A DNA stretch of 10,850 nucleotides from JBBRMQ01 sp038230775 (GTDB lineage Bacteria > Acidobacteriota > Thermoanaerobaculia > Gp7-AA8), in contig JBBRMQ010000144.1 of the NCBI GenBank assembly GCA_038230775.1, forward strand, positions 1-10,850, in the 5' to 3' direction. The notes beneath the pieces are model-generated. The model was given only the letters and a program-made list of their open reading frames with translations, ran no database searches and was not told where the DNA came from. Position numbers and translations under genes: made by a program. Shown here one piece after another: positions 1 to 6,955 of the stretch; the first letter of the stretch is position 1, and each line of letters begins with the position of its first letter.

Positions 1-127
1 ACGCGATGAGATCGAAGCCGAGGTCGCCGACGCCGTATGGCCCGGGGAGAGATGTCGGATGGAGGAGAACGCCGGAAGAGCGCCGCGTGTCGCGAGCCAC
101 CGCATCCGTGGTGTGCGCCGGAGTCAT
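1..127 (-). CDS. malQ: 4-alpha-glucanotransferase (amylomaltase), N-terminal fragment cut by the window edge
   Basis: Reading leftward from the ATG at 127 gives 42 codons before the edge. They contain RRSSGVLLHPTSLPGPYGVG (residues 15-34), the hallmark start of bacterial MalQ (GH77), where the SGxLLHxTSLPGxxGxGDLG stretch opens the catalytic barrel. MalQ transfers maltodextrin segments between alpha-1,4-glucans in the cytoplasm and works in maltodextrin and glycogen turnover. Its ATG overlaps the TGA of the GH57 gene as ATGA (127-124), so the two are very likely translationally coupled. A GAGG (138-135) lies 7 bases upstream, inside the GH57 coding sequence. The active-site residues lie outside the window, so function rests on the N-terminal signature and the operon context. 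The identification is firm despite the short length. Confidence 0.9.
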   Translation of the reverse strand, partial: MTPAHTTDAVARDTRRSSGVLLHPTSLPGPYGVGDLGFDLIA

Positions 128-2541
128 CCACGCGCCTCGGGACTGATCGAGAGTTTCTCGCCGAGCGCATCGAAGCGGGTGAGCCATCGGTTCGCGGTCG
201 ACGAGCCGTTGCCCGCCGTCGATGCGACGACGGGGCGAATCGTTTTCTTCATCCGGTAATACTCGTTCTGCGGCTTGCGGAGATCGACCGTGGCCTTGGA
301 CTCCGTGACCAAAGTGACCAGCTCATTCCAGCGTTCGAGGCGTTCGAGATCTTCGGGCTCTTCGGCGAACTGCACGGCCGCGCGTTCGACCGCGCGCTCC
401 AGCGTCATGACCGTCGTCTCGTCGAGAACGACACCTTGGTCGCGCGACTCGCGGAGGACGGTCTCGATGTCGCTCAGGGGCAGCTCCGGTGCGTCGAGGA
501 GACGGCGCAGTTGCATGTTGACGTCGAACTCCGCCGCAGCGCGGAGAACCTTCGGCAGCGGGACGCCTAACGTGGCGTGAAAGCGCATCAGCGGGTCGTA
601 GCGCTCGTGGAGCTGGCGGAATGCGCTCTCCGCTTCGTTGAGCGTTGCATCGCAGAGCAAACTCAGGATGCGGCGCTGCTCGTCGCGGAAGAGCGCGCGA
701 ATCGAGAGGAGCGGTTCGCCGAAGTATTCGTCGAGCACGCGGATCACGGACGAGATGCCGTTCTCGCGCATGTCTTCGCTGAGGGCGCGCTTCATTGCGT
801 CGTAGTGTTCCGACGTTGTTGTCGGGCGAACGCCGCCAGTGAGCTCGGTCTCGCCGAGGTGAATGACGGTGAACTCGAAGGAGGCGGTCTCGCGGGTGAT
901 GATCGAGGTGACGACGATCGAGCCGATCGCCATCTTCGCGCGGCCGGCGCGGTAGATGTCGAAGTCGTCCTGGCGCACGCGATAGCAGTAGACGCCGTCC
1001 TCGTGCGAGAAGTTGTCGAAGAGCGACGCCACGGCGTAGTGCGCCGCGACGCGGCGAAGGTCGAGACGCGTCGGAATCACCTCGCGCTCGTAGATCTGCT
1101 TCGCATCACCATACGCCGGCAGATTGCTCTTCGCCTTCGAAACGCGGCGGAGGAACTCGAGCTCCAGACTGCGTCCCGAGAGTCGTTCGGCCAGTTGGAT
1201 CACGCGACCGGCGTAGTGAAGGACCTGGACCGTTTCGATTCCGGAGATGTCGTTGAAGAACCAGCCGCAGCTCGTGTACATGAGCATCGCGTTGCGCTGC
1301 ATCTCGAGCAATTCGAGCAGCGGCGTGGCCGCCGCGCCGTCAAGACCATGCCGTGCGATGAATCCGTCGACGTTTTCGTCCGAGCGGTCGAGGATCACGT
1401 CGATGTACGCCTCGCGCGCGGCCCACGGATCGCGGAGCAGTTTCGCGCCGACGCTTTCGAAGATGCCGATGCACTCGTCGCGCAGCCAGTCGAGCGACTC
1501 CCGCAGCGGCTCGCGCCACTGCTGATTCCATCCGCTCTGACCGCCGGTGTTGCATCCGCAGTCGCGCTCCCAGCGGCCGACGCCGTGGCTGCAGCTCCAC
1601 GCGGTCTTCTCGACGATCTCGACCTCGTGTTCCGGCGGATTTTCCGCCAGGAAATAGCCGTAGTTCGTGATGCGCACCAGCTTGCGCTCGTTGACGTAGT
1701 CGAGCGCGTACGCGAGCGCCATGTCGCCGAAGCGGTGATGGTGGCCGTAGGTCTCGCCGTCGGTAGCGATGTTTACCATCTGCGGATGGGTCCGCGTGTC
1801 GGAGAATGCGCCTAACAACCGGTGGGCCAGGTTCTCGCCACGCGCCAGAAGATTCTCGAACGCCACGGCGCGTGAGATGGGGCCGTCGTAGAAGAAGATC
1901 GCAATCGAGCGGCCCGAGGGAAGCGTGCAGCGATAGGCCTGCGTCGGATCGATCGTCGCCGTCGACCATTCCTTGTCGCCGATCTTGCGCCAGCGCGCGG
2001 CCTGCCCCGGCTCGAGAATGGTGAACGCGATTCCTTCCTCCGCCAGAATCTCGAGCGACTCGATGTCCACCGCCGTTTCCGGCAGCCACATCGCCTCCGG
2101 CTTGCGGCCGAACCGCGCTTCGAAGTCTCGCAGGCCCCAGCGGACCTGCGTCCTCTTGTCGCGCGCGTTCGCCAGCGGAAGGATCATGTGGTTGTACGCC
2201 TGCGCGATCGCCGAGCCGTGACCGCTGAAGCGCTCGCGGCTCATGCGGTCCGCATCGATGATCGCGGTGTAGGTGTCCGGCTCGCGCTCTTCCAGCCAGC
2301 TCAGAAGCGTCGGCCCGAAGTTGAAGCTGATCGACGCGTAGTTGTTGACGATCTTTGTGATCTTGTCGCGCGCGTCGAGGATGCGCGACGACGCATTCGG
2401 CCCGTAGCACTCGGCGGTGATCCGCTCATTCCAGTCGTGGTACGGGTGTGCGGAATCCTGCGTCTCGACGGCCTCCAGCCACGGGTTCTCCCGCGGCGGC
2501 TGGTAGAAATGCCCATGAATGCAGATGAAGCGGGTGCGCAT
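124..2541 (-). CDS. Glycoside hydrolase family 57 protein with DUF3536 domain
   Basis: This 805-residue protein opens with ICIHGHFYQPPRENPWLE (residues 6-23), typical of the DUF3536 branch of GH57, a retaining family acting on alpha-glucans. The N-terminal (beta/alpha)7-barrel shows the two expected catalytic motifs: MWLPET with candidate nucleophile Glu155, and ATDGETYGHHH with candidate acid Asp261, equivalent to the D.E.FGHW motif of GH57 amylases and branching enzymes. The remainder (about 350-800) is the long helical DUF3536-type C-terminal part. No signal peptide is visible, so it is probably cytoplasmic. Its substrate is unproven; coupling to malQ points to glycogen or maltodextrin. 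The ATG at 2541 starts exactly at the conserved N-terminus but has no Shine-Dalgarno sequence. Instead a TACGAT box lies 7 bases upstream, consistent with a leaderless message. Long open frames on the opposite strand are composition shadows. Confidence 0.93.
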   Translation of the reverse strand: MRTRFICIHGHFYQPPRENPWLEAVETQDSAHPYHDWNERITAECYGPNASSRILDARDKITKIVNNYASISFNFGPTLLSWLEEREPDTYTAIIDADRMSRERFSGHGSAIAQAYNHMILPLANARDKRTQVRWGLRDFEARFGRKPEAMWLPETAVDIESLEILAEEGIAFTILEPGQAARWRKIGDKEWSTATIDPTQAYRCTLPSGRSIAIFFYDGPISRAVAFENLLARGENLAHRLLGAFSDTRTHPQMVNIATDGETYGHHHRFGDMALAYALDYVNERKLVRITNYGYFLAENPPEHEVEIVEKTAWSCSHGVGRWERDCGCNTGGQSGWNQQWREPLRESLDWLRDECIGIFESVGAKLLRDPWAAREAYIDVILDRSDENVDGFIARHGLDGAAATPLLELLEMQRNAMLMYTSCGWFFNDISGIETVQVLHYAGRVIQLAERLSGRSLELEFLRRVSKAKSNLPAYGDAKQIYEREVIPTRLDLRRVAAHYAVASLFDNFSHEDGVYCYRVRQDDFDIYRAGRAKMAIGSIVVTSIITRETASFEFTVIHLGETELTGGVRPTTTSEHYDAMKRALSEDMRENGISSVIRVLDEYFGEPLLSIRALFRDEQRRILSLLCDATLNEAESAFRQLHERYDPLMRFHATLGVPLPKVLRAAAEFDVNMQLRRLLDAPELPLSDIETVLRESRDQGVVLDETTVMTLERAVERAAVQFAEEPEDLERLERWNELVTLVTESKATVDLRKPQNEYYRMKKTIRPVVASTAGNGSSTANRWLTRFDALGEKLSISPEARG

Positions 2542-2548
2542 CGGGGTG

Positions 2549-2554
2549 ATCGTA
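2549..2554 (-). promoter_or_regulatory. Candidate -10 box for leaderless GH57-malQ transcript
   Basis: On the minus strand TACGAT fits TANNNT and ends 7 bases before the ATG at 2541. No purine-rich ribosome binding site lies between. Transcription would then start at or next to the ATG. No convincing -35 box is seen. This is inferred from spacing and from three similar cases in this window. Confidence 0.35.
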
Positions 2555-2718
2555 TCAGGGAGGCGGAGGAGGTGCCGGAGGCTGCCGCGACCACAAACTT
2601 CATGACTTCACGGCGCTGTTTGCTGAGGCCGACATATTGTTCCGGTCCTGGGCGCCGGGGCAGACCTTTCTCTTCGCTACATCTTCTCTACGCTGAACTC
2701 AGCACTGAATCCGTCGTC

Positions 2719-3294
2719 ATGGTTGCTACCCGTGCGGTGAGGCAACGGGTGCACCAGACGGGTAAGCGAGAGCAGATCCTGAACAGGACGACGAATTGTG
2801 TAGCCGCCCATCGAATGTGCCGCAATGCGTGTTCGCGTGCTGAGGCGTGTCTTTCGCGTGTTTCAGAGCGCTCAGTGGGGACGAGAAACGTTCCGGGTCG
2901 CCGTGGCGGCGTCCACTCATGGTCGGGGCAGGGTGGGAAAACGGTACGCCGCGTCACTCCTTCATGCGTGCTCGGGCGATCCTTACAAGAACATGTCGAT
3001 GCGTACGTTGAATGGTGCTTCGAGCACCGAACCCCGCCGCGCGTGGCGGAAGTCGCTGGTCGTCTCGGAGTATCTCGGTTCACGCTTTCGAAGAAGTTCG
3101 TGGGGGAATACAGCGTGACGCTGTCCGACTACATGAAGCGCCGCCAAATCGAGCGAGCGAAAGATCTCCTCGCAATCGCTCACCTTTCGGTGCAGGAGGT
3201 CGCCATCGCGTCCGGCTTTGGTTCTGGTCGCATGCTGCGCTTCGCGTTCCGCGCGCGCGTCGGCATGTCTCCCCAGCAGTACCGCGAGCGGTAA
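2719..3294 (+). CDS. Small AraC-family transcriptional regulator (start uncertain)
   Basis: The last 105 or so residues form an AraC/XylS DNA-binding domain. The first helix-turn-helix is AEVAGRLGVSRFTLSKKF, followed by a linker helix with LSDYMKRRQIERAKDLL, and the second is LSVQEVAIASGFGSGRMLRF, ending in the family signature FRARVGMSPQQYRER at the C-terminus. No cupin, GAF or receiver domain precedes it. The upstream residues are basic and low in recognisable structure. In-frame starts are the ATG at 2719 (191 aa), ATG at 2815 (159 aa), GTG at 2875 (139 aa) and GTG at 2968 (108 aa, barely more than the DNA-binding domain). None has a Shine-Dalgarno sequence, so the start at 2719 is only the longest choice outside the GH57 gene. 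It reads toward the protease pair and could regulate it, but no operator was identified. Confidence 0.7.
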   Translation: MVATRAVRQRVHQTGKREQILNRTTNCVAAHRMCRNACSRAEACLSRVSERSVGTRNVPGRRGGVHSWSGQGGKTVRRVTPSCVLGRSLQEHVDAYVEWCFEHRTPPRVAEVAGRLGVSRFTLSKKFVGEYSVTLSDYMKRRQIERAKDLLAIAHLSVQEVAIASGFGSGRMLRFAFRARVGMSPQQYRER

Positions 3295-3482
3295 AGCCGA
3301 CCTCTTACGGTTCCGGCTGCCATTTTCTCCGTAGACGCCCATGATCGCAGGCCGTATCTTCGTCATAGAGGGCGCAAGAAGCCAGCGACTTGCCCGGGCG
3401 AACGATGCAGGGCCCTCCACGCCTCATGCTCCAAATCAGTCGCGGCACCATAACCTCAACGTCATCGCGAACAGGAGTTCTT
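3295..3482. other. Intergenic gap before the protease operon
   Basis: There is no supportable gene here. A weak 5-bp dyad AGCCG/CGGCT (3295-3299 and 3314-3318) follows the regulator stop but lacks a T-run, so it is not called a terminator. The promoter of the protease pair must lie here or further upstream, but no clear -35/-10 pair is visible. Confidence 0.4.
3473..3477 (+). promoter_or_regulatory. Ribosome binding site deciding the protease start
   Basis: AGGAG sits 5 bases before the ATG at 3483. It selects this start over an in-frame upstream ATG at 3390, because only from 3483 does the protein begin with a proper signal peptide. Confidence 0.75.
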
Positions 3483-5018
3483 ATGAGATTCACAAAAACC
3501 GTCGCACCCGTACTCTTTACTCTCTTGCATGCGACGTCAGTGTTCGCGGATAAGGGAATGGTGCTTCACCACGCCAAACCGGTTCCGAACAACTATATCG
3601 TCATATTCAAGGATTCGGTGCCGCGCGCGAACGCGGCGACGCTCGCCCACGAGCTAGCCGTCACACATGGTGCAGCCATTACAAAACATCAACAGGGCGA
3701 AGCCATTTTCCAGTCGACCCTCAAGGGATTTGTTGCCGAAGTACCGGAGCAAGCAGTCAACGCCCTCGCGAACGATCCCCGCGTCGCGTACATCGAGGAG
3801 GATGCCTACGTCACCGTCTCCTCGCAGCGACCGCATTCGGCGCCAACGCTCAGGACCCTCCTGCGCGCGAGCGAGCCGGCGTACTCTTGGCCCGACGAAC
3901 TTGAGGTCCTCAACACACGGCGCGCACACCGGTCACCCACGCTCAACAATGCCGGCACAACACAGGGTTCTGGAGTGACCATCTACTTCATGGACACAGG
4001 GGTCGAGAAAACGCACGAACAATTTTTCACCGGTCAAGTCCTAGCTGGCGTGCAATTTGGCGACGTAGGACAGTGTCCCGCGGATAGCCCCAACGACGGC
4101 AATTATCGTGACGAGCATTTCTCAAGCCTGCCGCATGGCACCGGCACGGCATCAGTTGCCGGTGGCACGACCATCGGCATGGCGAGTGCCGTTCATATCG
4201 TACCGATTAAGGTAATGAAGTGTACGGGTGACGAATCGCGGCTGTCGTGGTGGGTCAGCGCAATCGACTGGATCAGCGGCGCAAACCCATACTACAGACG
4301 CCCAGCCGTACTGAGTATCAGTATGTTCTATGATGCCGCACTCTTCAATAGTAACTTCGCCGATGCTCCGATCAGCTCCTTTGAACAGTCGCTGACGAAC
4401 CTGATCAATTTCACTGGAATGGCAGTGATTGTGTCCGCAAACAACCAGGGGCCGGACTACGTCAGGGCCAATGAACTCATTTGGACGTCGAGTTGCCCGA
4501 ACTCCACTCCATGCACTGCGTACAAGGACGTATATCCCTACGGTCGATCGTGTTACCAGTCCCCATCACGACTGGCCCAAAACAGCGCGAGCTTTTTCGG
4601 CAATCCCAACTATCGGGTTATCTCAGTCGGTGGCTTGGATGAATCAGACCGAATCTGGGATTGCAACAATTTCGGCGGTGAGTGTCCGGGGGACAACCCT
4701 CCCCATGAAGAGTTGAAAGACACTACGGGATCGAACACGGGCTCGTGTGTGGACATCTATGCTCCGGCGCATCACATCGCCACCGCAGCACTCCGGGGGG
4801 CCAACTCATATCGATATGCGGACTCGAATAGCGGGACCTCATTTGCGGCTCCCTACGTCGCGGCAATCGCGGCACGCATTCTGCAAAATAATCCCAACTT
4901 GACTCCTTCCCAACTCTGGACAGAGATAAAGAATCGCGCCATTGCACTTCCTAGCAATTTCGATCACGATGGCGTGCTGAGCAACGATCTCAAAGCGGCC
5001 GTCTACTCCTGGGAATAA
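3483..5018 (+). CDS. Secreted S8 subtilisin-like serine protease with I9 propeptide and cysteine-rich insertion
   Basis: This 511-residue preproenzyme has a signal peptide MRFTKTVAPVLFTLLHATS.. with likely cleavage after VFA (residue 22). An inhibitor-I9 propeptide follows at about 37-112 (YIVIFKDSVP to VAYIEEDAYVTV). The catalytic domain is proteinase-K-like: Asp171 in YFMDTGV, His218 in LPHGTGTASVAGG, oxyanion Asn320 in VIVSANNQG, and Ser453 in GTSFAAPYVAA. About 132 residues separate Asn320 and Ser453, roughly twice the spacing in subtilisin or proteinase K. The extra sequence carries six cysteines (338, 344, 357, 393, 401, 422), probably disulfide-bonded outside the cell. The usual HGTH is HGTG here, which leaves the catalytic His intact. 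There is no C-terminal PPC or sorting domain, and the protein ends soon after the catalytic core. A Shine-Dalgarno sequence supports the start. Codon third positions look more A/T-rich than in the flanking genes. Confidence 0.95.
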   Translation: MRFTKTVAPVLFTLLHATSVFADKGMVLHHAKPVPNNYIVIFKDSVPRANAATLAHELAVTHGAAITKHQQGEAIFQSTLKGFVAEVPEQAVNALANDPRVAYIEEDAYVTVSSQRPHSAPTLRTLLRASEPAYSWPDELEVLNTRRAHRSPTLNNAGTTQGSGVTIYFMDTGVEKTHEQFFTGQVLAGVQFGDVGQCPADSPNDGNYRDEHFSSLPHGTGTASVAGGTTIGMASAVHIVPIKVMKCTGDESRLSWWVSAIDWISGANPYYRRPAVLSISMFYDAALFNSNFADAPISSFEQSLTNLINFTGMAVIVSANNQGPDYVRANELIWTSSCPNSTPCTAYKDVYPYGRSCYQSPSRLAQNSASFFGNPNYRVISVGGLDESDRIWDCNNFGGECPGDNPPHEELKDTTGSNTGSCVDIYAPAHHIATAALRGANSYRYADSNSGTSFAAPYVAAIAARILQNNPNLTPSQLWTEIKNRAIALPSNFDHDGVLSNDLKAAVYSWE

Positions 5019-5022
5019 CTAT

Positions 5023-5784
5023 ATGGTTTTACGACGTGTGACATTACTGATCGTTCTTACCTTGATAGCGGGTTCGGTGTACGCACAGACCGATCGTGTT
5101 CTGATCCCTATATACAGCGTCGATCTGCCAGGAGCATATGACTCCGTTTGGCATACGACTCTCGATGTTTACAATGGCAACCTATCAATGACGGGCATCG
5201 ATCTCCGATTTTTCTGCTCTGTCGGCCCGTGTCATCCACCTGCCCTCTATCCGGGAGAGACGCACTCCTTCATCCCCACGGAAACGGACGACAACCCCGG
5301 CGTGATTGCGCACGTACAGTCACCTAGCGACAACGTCTGGTTTCATCTTGCCACCAGGGATCTGACCAAGCAGGCCGAGACCTTCGGTACCGAGATCCCG
5401 GTCGTTCGTGACAAGGCGTTCTACGATCACCCGTTTTACCTCTTCACGGTGCCTACTGATCCCAATTTTCGCGTGATGCTACGGCTCTACGAACTTGACG
5501 GTCGAGCCGATGTCGTGGTTCAGATCCGTGCGCTCTCGATCGAGACCACGCAGAGCTACGGTAGTGCACAGGTCACGCTAACCCCGCCAACAGCCAATGT
5601 CGTCCCGAACAAACCATCCTACGCGCACGTACAGATCCTTCCAGCGCTGATCCCTGGCATTCCAACGACGGGACGCTCTTACGCGTTGGAGATTGCGCCC
5701 AAGACGGCCGGTGTGAGGGTCTGGGGATTTCTGACCGTCACTCATAACACCACGCAACACGTGACGACCATAACACCCCAGTAG
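5023..5784 (+). CDS. Secreted protein of unknown function, coupled to the S8 protease
   Basis: I do not recognise this 253-residue protein. It begins with a clear signal peptide (MVLRRVTLLIVLTLIAGSVYA, likely cleavage before Gln22). The rest is rich in alternating hydrophobic and polar segments (VLIPIYSVDLPGAY, DVVVQIRALSI, VRVWGFLTVTHN), suggesting a beta-sandwich-like extracellular domain. Only two cysteines are seen (65 and 70, CSVGPC), possibly a small disulfide loop. It has no transmembrane helix after the signal, no anchor and no catalytic motif. The ATG lies 4 bases after the protease TAA, with only a weak GGGAA upstream inside the protease gene, so it should be co-transcribed and translationally coupled. 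By context it could be a partner, inhibitor, chaperone or substrate of the protease; nothing in the sequence decides between these. Confidence 0.85.
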   Translation: MVLRRVTLLIVLTLIAGSVYAQTDRVLIPIYSVDLPGAYDSVWHTTLDVYNGNLSMTGIDLRFFCSVGPCHPPALYPGETHSFIPTETDDNPGVIAHVQSPSDNVWFHLATRDLTKQAETFGTEIPVVRDKAFYDHPFYLFTVPTDPNFRVMLRLYELDGRADVVVQIRALSIETTQSYGSAQVTLTPPTANVVPNKPSYAHVQILPALIPGIPTTGRSYALEIAPKTAGVRVWGFLTVTHNTTQHVTTITPQ

Positions 5785-5937
5785 ACTTCGTATAGGCAAC
5801 GTTGGTTCGCCGAGTCACGCCCCCGTTCCCCCCCCGGCAAAGTAGTTCTCCTCGACGGTCGAAGAAAATATAAGGCCACGGTGACGACTCCGGATCGACC
5901 CAAGGCATGGCCTTAAACAACGCGGTACCATGCCCGC
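5785..5937. other. Intergenic region with dyad, C-tract and possible promoter
   Basis: This stretch contains a run of eight C (5828-5835), an A/T-rich patch with TATAAG (5869-5874) that could be a -10 box, and a perfect 8-bp inverted repeat TAAGGCCA / TGGCCTTA (5871-5878 and 5908-5915) with a 29-base loop. No T-run follows the dyad, so an operator or mRNA leader structure upstream of the small ribbon-helix-helix gene is more likely than a terminator. Confidence 0.4.
5926..5931 (+). promoter_or_regulatory. Candidate -10 box for leaderless small RHH gene
   Basis: TACCAT ends 6 bases before the ATG at 5938. No Shine-Dalgarno sequence is present. The spacing fits a leaderless transcript. No -35 match was recognised, so this is an inference. 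Confidence 0.35.
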
Positions 5938-6171
5938 ATGGCCGAGCGCAAAACCGAGAAGATCAACGTCTGGCTCAACCCCGAGCAGGCTGCATGGCTG
6001 AAGGCGAAGAAGAACGTCTCTGAGACCGTCCGCGCGATGGTTACCGAGGCGATGAATCTGGAGCGGCTGAAGGAGAGCGTTCGCGGAGGGCGTCGCGCTG
6101 CTGGATCAACTGCGCAATCGCGCTCAAAGCAATCTCGTAAGGGTGGTTCGTCCCGAGCTCGATTCCGATAG
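5938..6171 (+). CDS. Small ribbon-helix-helix-like protein, 3' end antisense to xdhC
   Basis: In this 77-residue protein, residues 5-42 (KTEKINVWLNPEQAAWL ... NVSETVRAMVTEAMN) have the order expected of an Arc/CopG-type ribbon-helix-helix unit: a short beta strand, a helix, a turn, and a second helix starting SETVR. Such proteins are dimeric DNA-binding repressors or antitoxins. The last 40 or so residues are basic and low in structure (GGRRAAGS, SRKGGSSRARFR) and are encoded by the strand opposite the xdhC C-terminus, so they are probably a run-on tail. There is no Shine-Dalgarno sequence. No toxin-like partner gene adjoins it, so an antitoxin role is not supported. The N-terminal half looks genuine; the gene call as a whole is moderately sure. 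Confidence 0.6.
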   Translation: MAERKTEKINVWLNPEQAAWLKAKKNVSETVRAMVTEAMNLERLKESVRGGRRAAGSTAQSRSKQSRKGGSSRARFR

Positions 6172-6856
6172 GGCAGTGGAACGCCTGCTCCGCCTCCTTC
6201 GGCAACCCCGCCTCGGCGATGTCCCGCTTGAGGATGTTCGCCTTCGCGTCGCTGCCGATGACGCCGAGGTACGGGAAGCGGCGGGTGCGGAGGATTTCGA
6301 GGAGGATCGGCTTGTCGGTGCTGTGGCCCATCGTCATCAGCACGACGAACGCGTCGTCGGGCAGTGTCTTCACGAGCGACGGCATGTCGTCGGTCTGGAT
6401 GGTGGTGAGCTTCGGTGAGCGCGGCAGACGGTCGAGCCATTCGGGACGCGGATCGATGCAGGTGATCTGACAGTCGAAGTGAACGAGCAGCGTGATGAGC
6501 GCGTTCGACACGTGACCGGCGCCGAAGATCGCGACGTGCCATCGCCCGGCGTTGTGCGACTCGAAGTAGAGCTTCACCACGCCGCCGCAGGTCATCCCGA
6601 CGTCTTTCGCCAGGTTCCATTGCGCGAAGCGCGTGTTCTCGGGAATCTCGCCGCGGATCATGCGCTGCGCTTCGTCGATGGCCTTCGTCTCGACCTTGCC
6701 GCCGCCGACGGTGCCGAAGCGCAGTCCGTCTGCGGTGACGATCATCTTCGCGCCGCGATCCTGCGGGACGCTGCCCATCGTGTCCACCACGGTCACGGTC
6801 ACGAGCGGCACCTCGGCCGCCATCAACTCGTTCAGCGTTTCGAAGAAGGTAGGCAC
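6041..6856 (-). CDS. XdhC-family protein (xanthine dehydrogenase accessory factor-like)
   Basis: XdhC proteins bind and sulfurate the molybdenum cofactor and load it into xanthine dehydrogenase or related enzymes in the cytoplasm. Numbered from the GTG at 6856 (271 aa), the protein shows the N-terminal XdhC/CoxI domain with GSVPQDRGAKM (28-38), GTVGGG (48-53) and the cysteine motif TCGG (89-92). A Rossmann domain follows with FGAGHVSNAL (111-120), IDPRPEWL, MGHSTD (176-181), GVIGSDAK (198-205) and the terminal IGIELGTNHPYEIALS. The frame stays open upstream to an ATG at 6943, but those 29 residues are translated heptamer repeats and not family sequence, so GTG 6856 is preferred. A TATCAT box lies 8 bases upstream and no Shine-Dalgarno sequence is present. 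The last 131 bases overlap the convergent small RHH gene. No xanthine dehydrogenase subunit is in the window. Confidence 0.88.
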   Translation of the reverse strand: MPTFFETLNELMAAEVPLVTVTVVDTMGSVPQDRGAKMIVTADGLRFGTVGGGKVETKAIDEAQRMIRGEIPENTRFAQWNLAKDVGMTCGGVVKLYFESHNAGRWHVAIFGAGHVSNALITLLVHFDCQITCIDPRPEWLDRLPRSPKLTTIQTDDMPSLVKTLPDDAFVVLMTMGHSTDKPILLEILRTRRFPYLGVIGSDAKANILKRDIAEAGLPKEAEQAFHCPIGIELGTNHPYEIALSAIAQLIQQRDALRERSPSAAPDSSPR

Positions 6857-6864
6857 GCGTCGCG

Positions 6865-6889
6865 ATGATAGCGCCGCTGTGGGCGGCGC
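6865..6889 (-). promoter_or_regulatory. Candidate xdhC promoter with adjoining dyad
   Basis: On the minus strand TATCAT (6870-6865, one mismatch to TATAAT) ends 8 bases before the GTG start at 6856. Immediately upstream is a perfect 7-bp inverted repeat GCGCCGC/GCGGCGC (6871-6877 and 6883-6889) with a 5-base loop, placed like an operator in the -10/-35 spacer. No good -35 box was found. Both roles are inferred. Confidence 0.4.
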
Positions 6890-6923
6890 GTTGACGGTTG
6901 ACGGTTGACAGTTGACGGTTGAT
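6890..6923. repeat. GTTGACG heptamer tandem array, left arm
   Basis: Nearly five consecutive copies of GTTGACG occur (one copy reads GTTGACA). The array lies directly upstream of the xdhC promoter. Its first 20 bases (6890-6909) are the exact reverse complement of 7034-7053. Confidence 0.85.
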
Positions 6924-6955
6924 CCCGCCCGACCGTGGAGCATGACTTGGACGTG

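Noticed and set aside
577..1815. 412-aa open frame on the plus strand inside the GH57 gene
   Set aside because: It is antisense to well-conserved GH57 sequence, its composition is rich in Ala, Arg, Val and Asp as in mirror frames of GC-rich genes, and no family motif is visible.
1340..2410. 356-aa minus-strand frame overlapping the GH57 gene
   Set aside because: It is an out-of-frame copy of the same strand, dominated by Arg/Ala/His, with no motif.
2188..2718. Longer N-terminus of the AraC-type gene (start at 2188)
   Set aside because: It would overlap the GH57 N-terminal coding region by over 350 bases, and the translation is a mirror-frame sequence.
2726..2765. ACCCGT/ACGGGT inverted copies near the AraC-type start
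   Set aside because: Only 6 bp with an 11-base loop and no supporting context; it is likely chance in GC-rich DNA.
3390..3482. Upstream ATG start of the protease
   Set aside because: It would bury the signal peptide behind 31 residues; the start at 3483 has both AGGAG and a proper signal sequence.
5938..6171. Toxin-antitoxin pair based on the RHH-like protein
   Set aside because: No small toxin-like gene adjoins it on the same strand; upstream is the secreted protein and downstream is the convergent xdhC.
6857..6943. ATG start of xdhC at 6943
   Set aside because: The extra residues (STVNCQPSTVN) are the translated heptamer array and are not family sequence.
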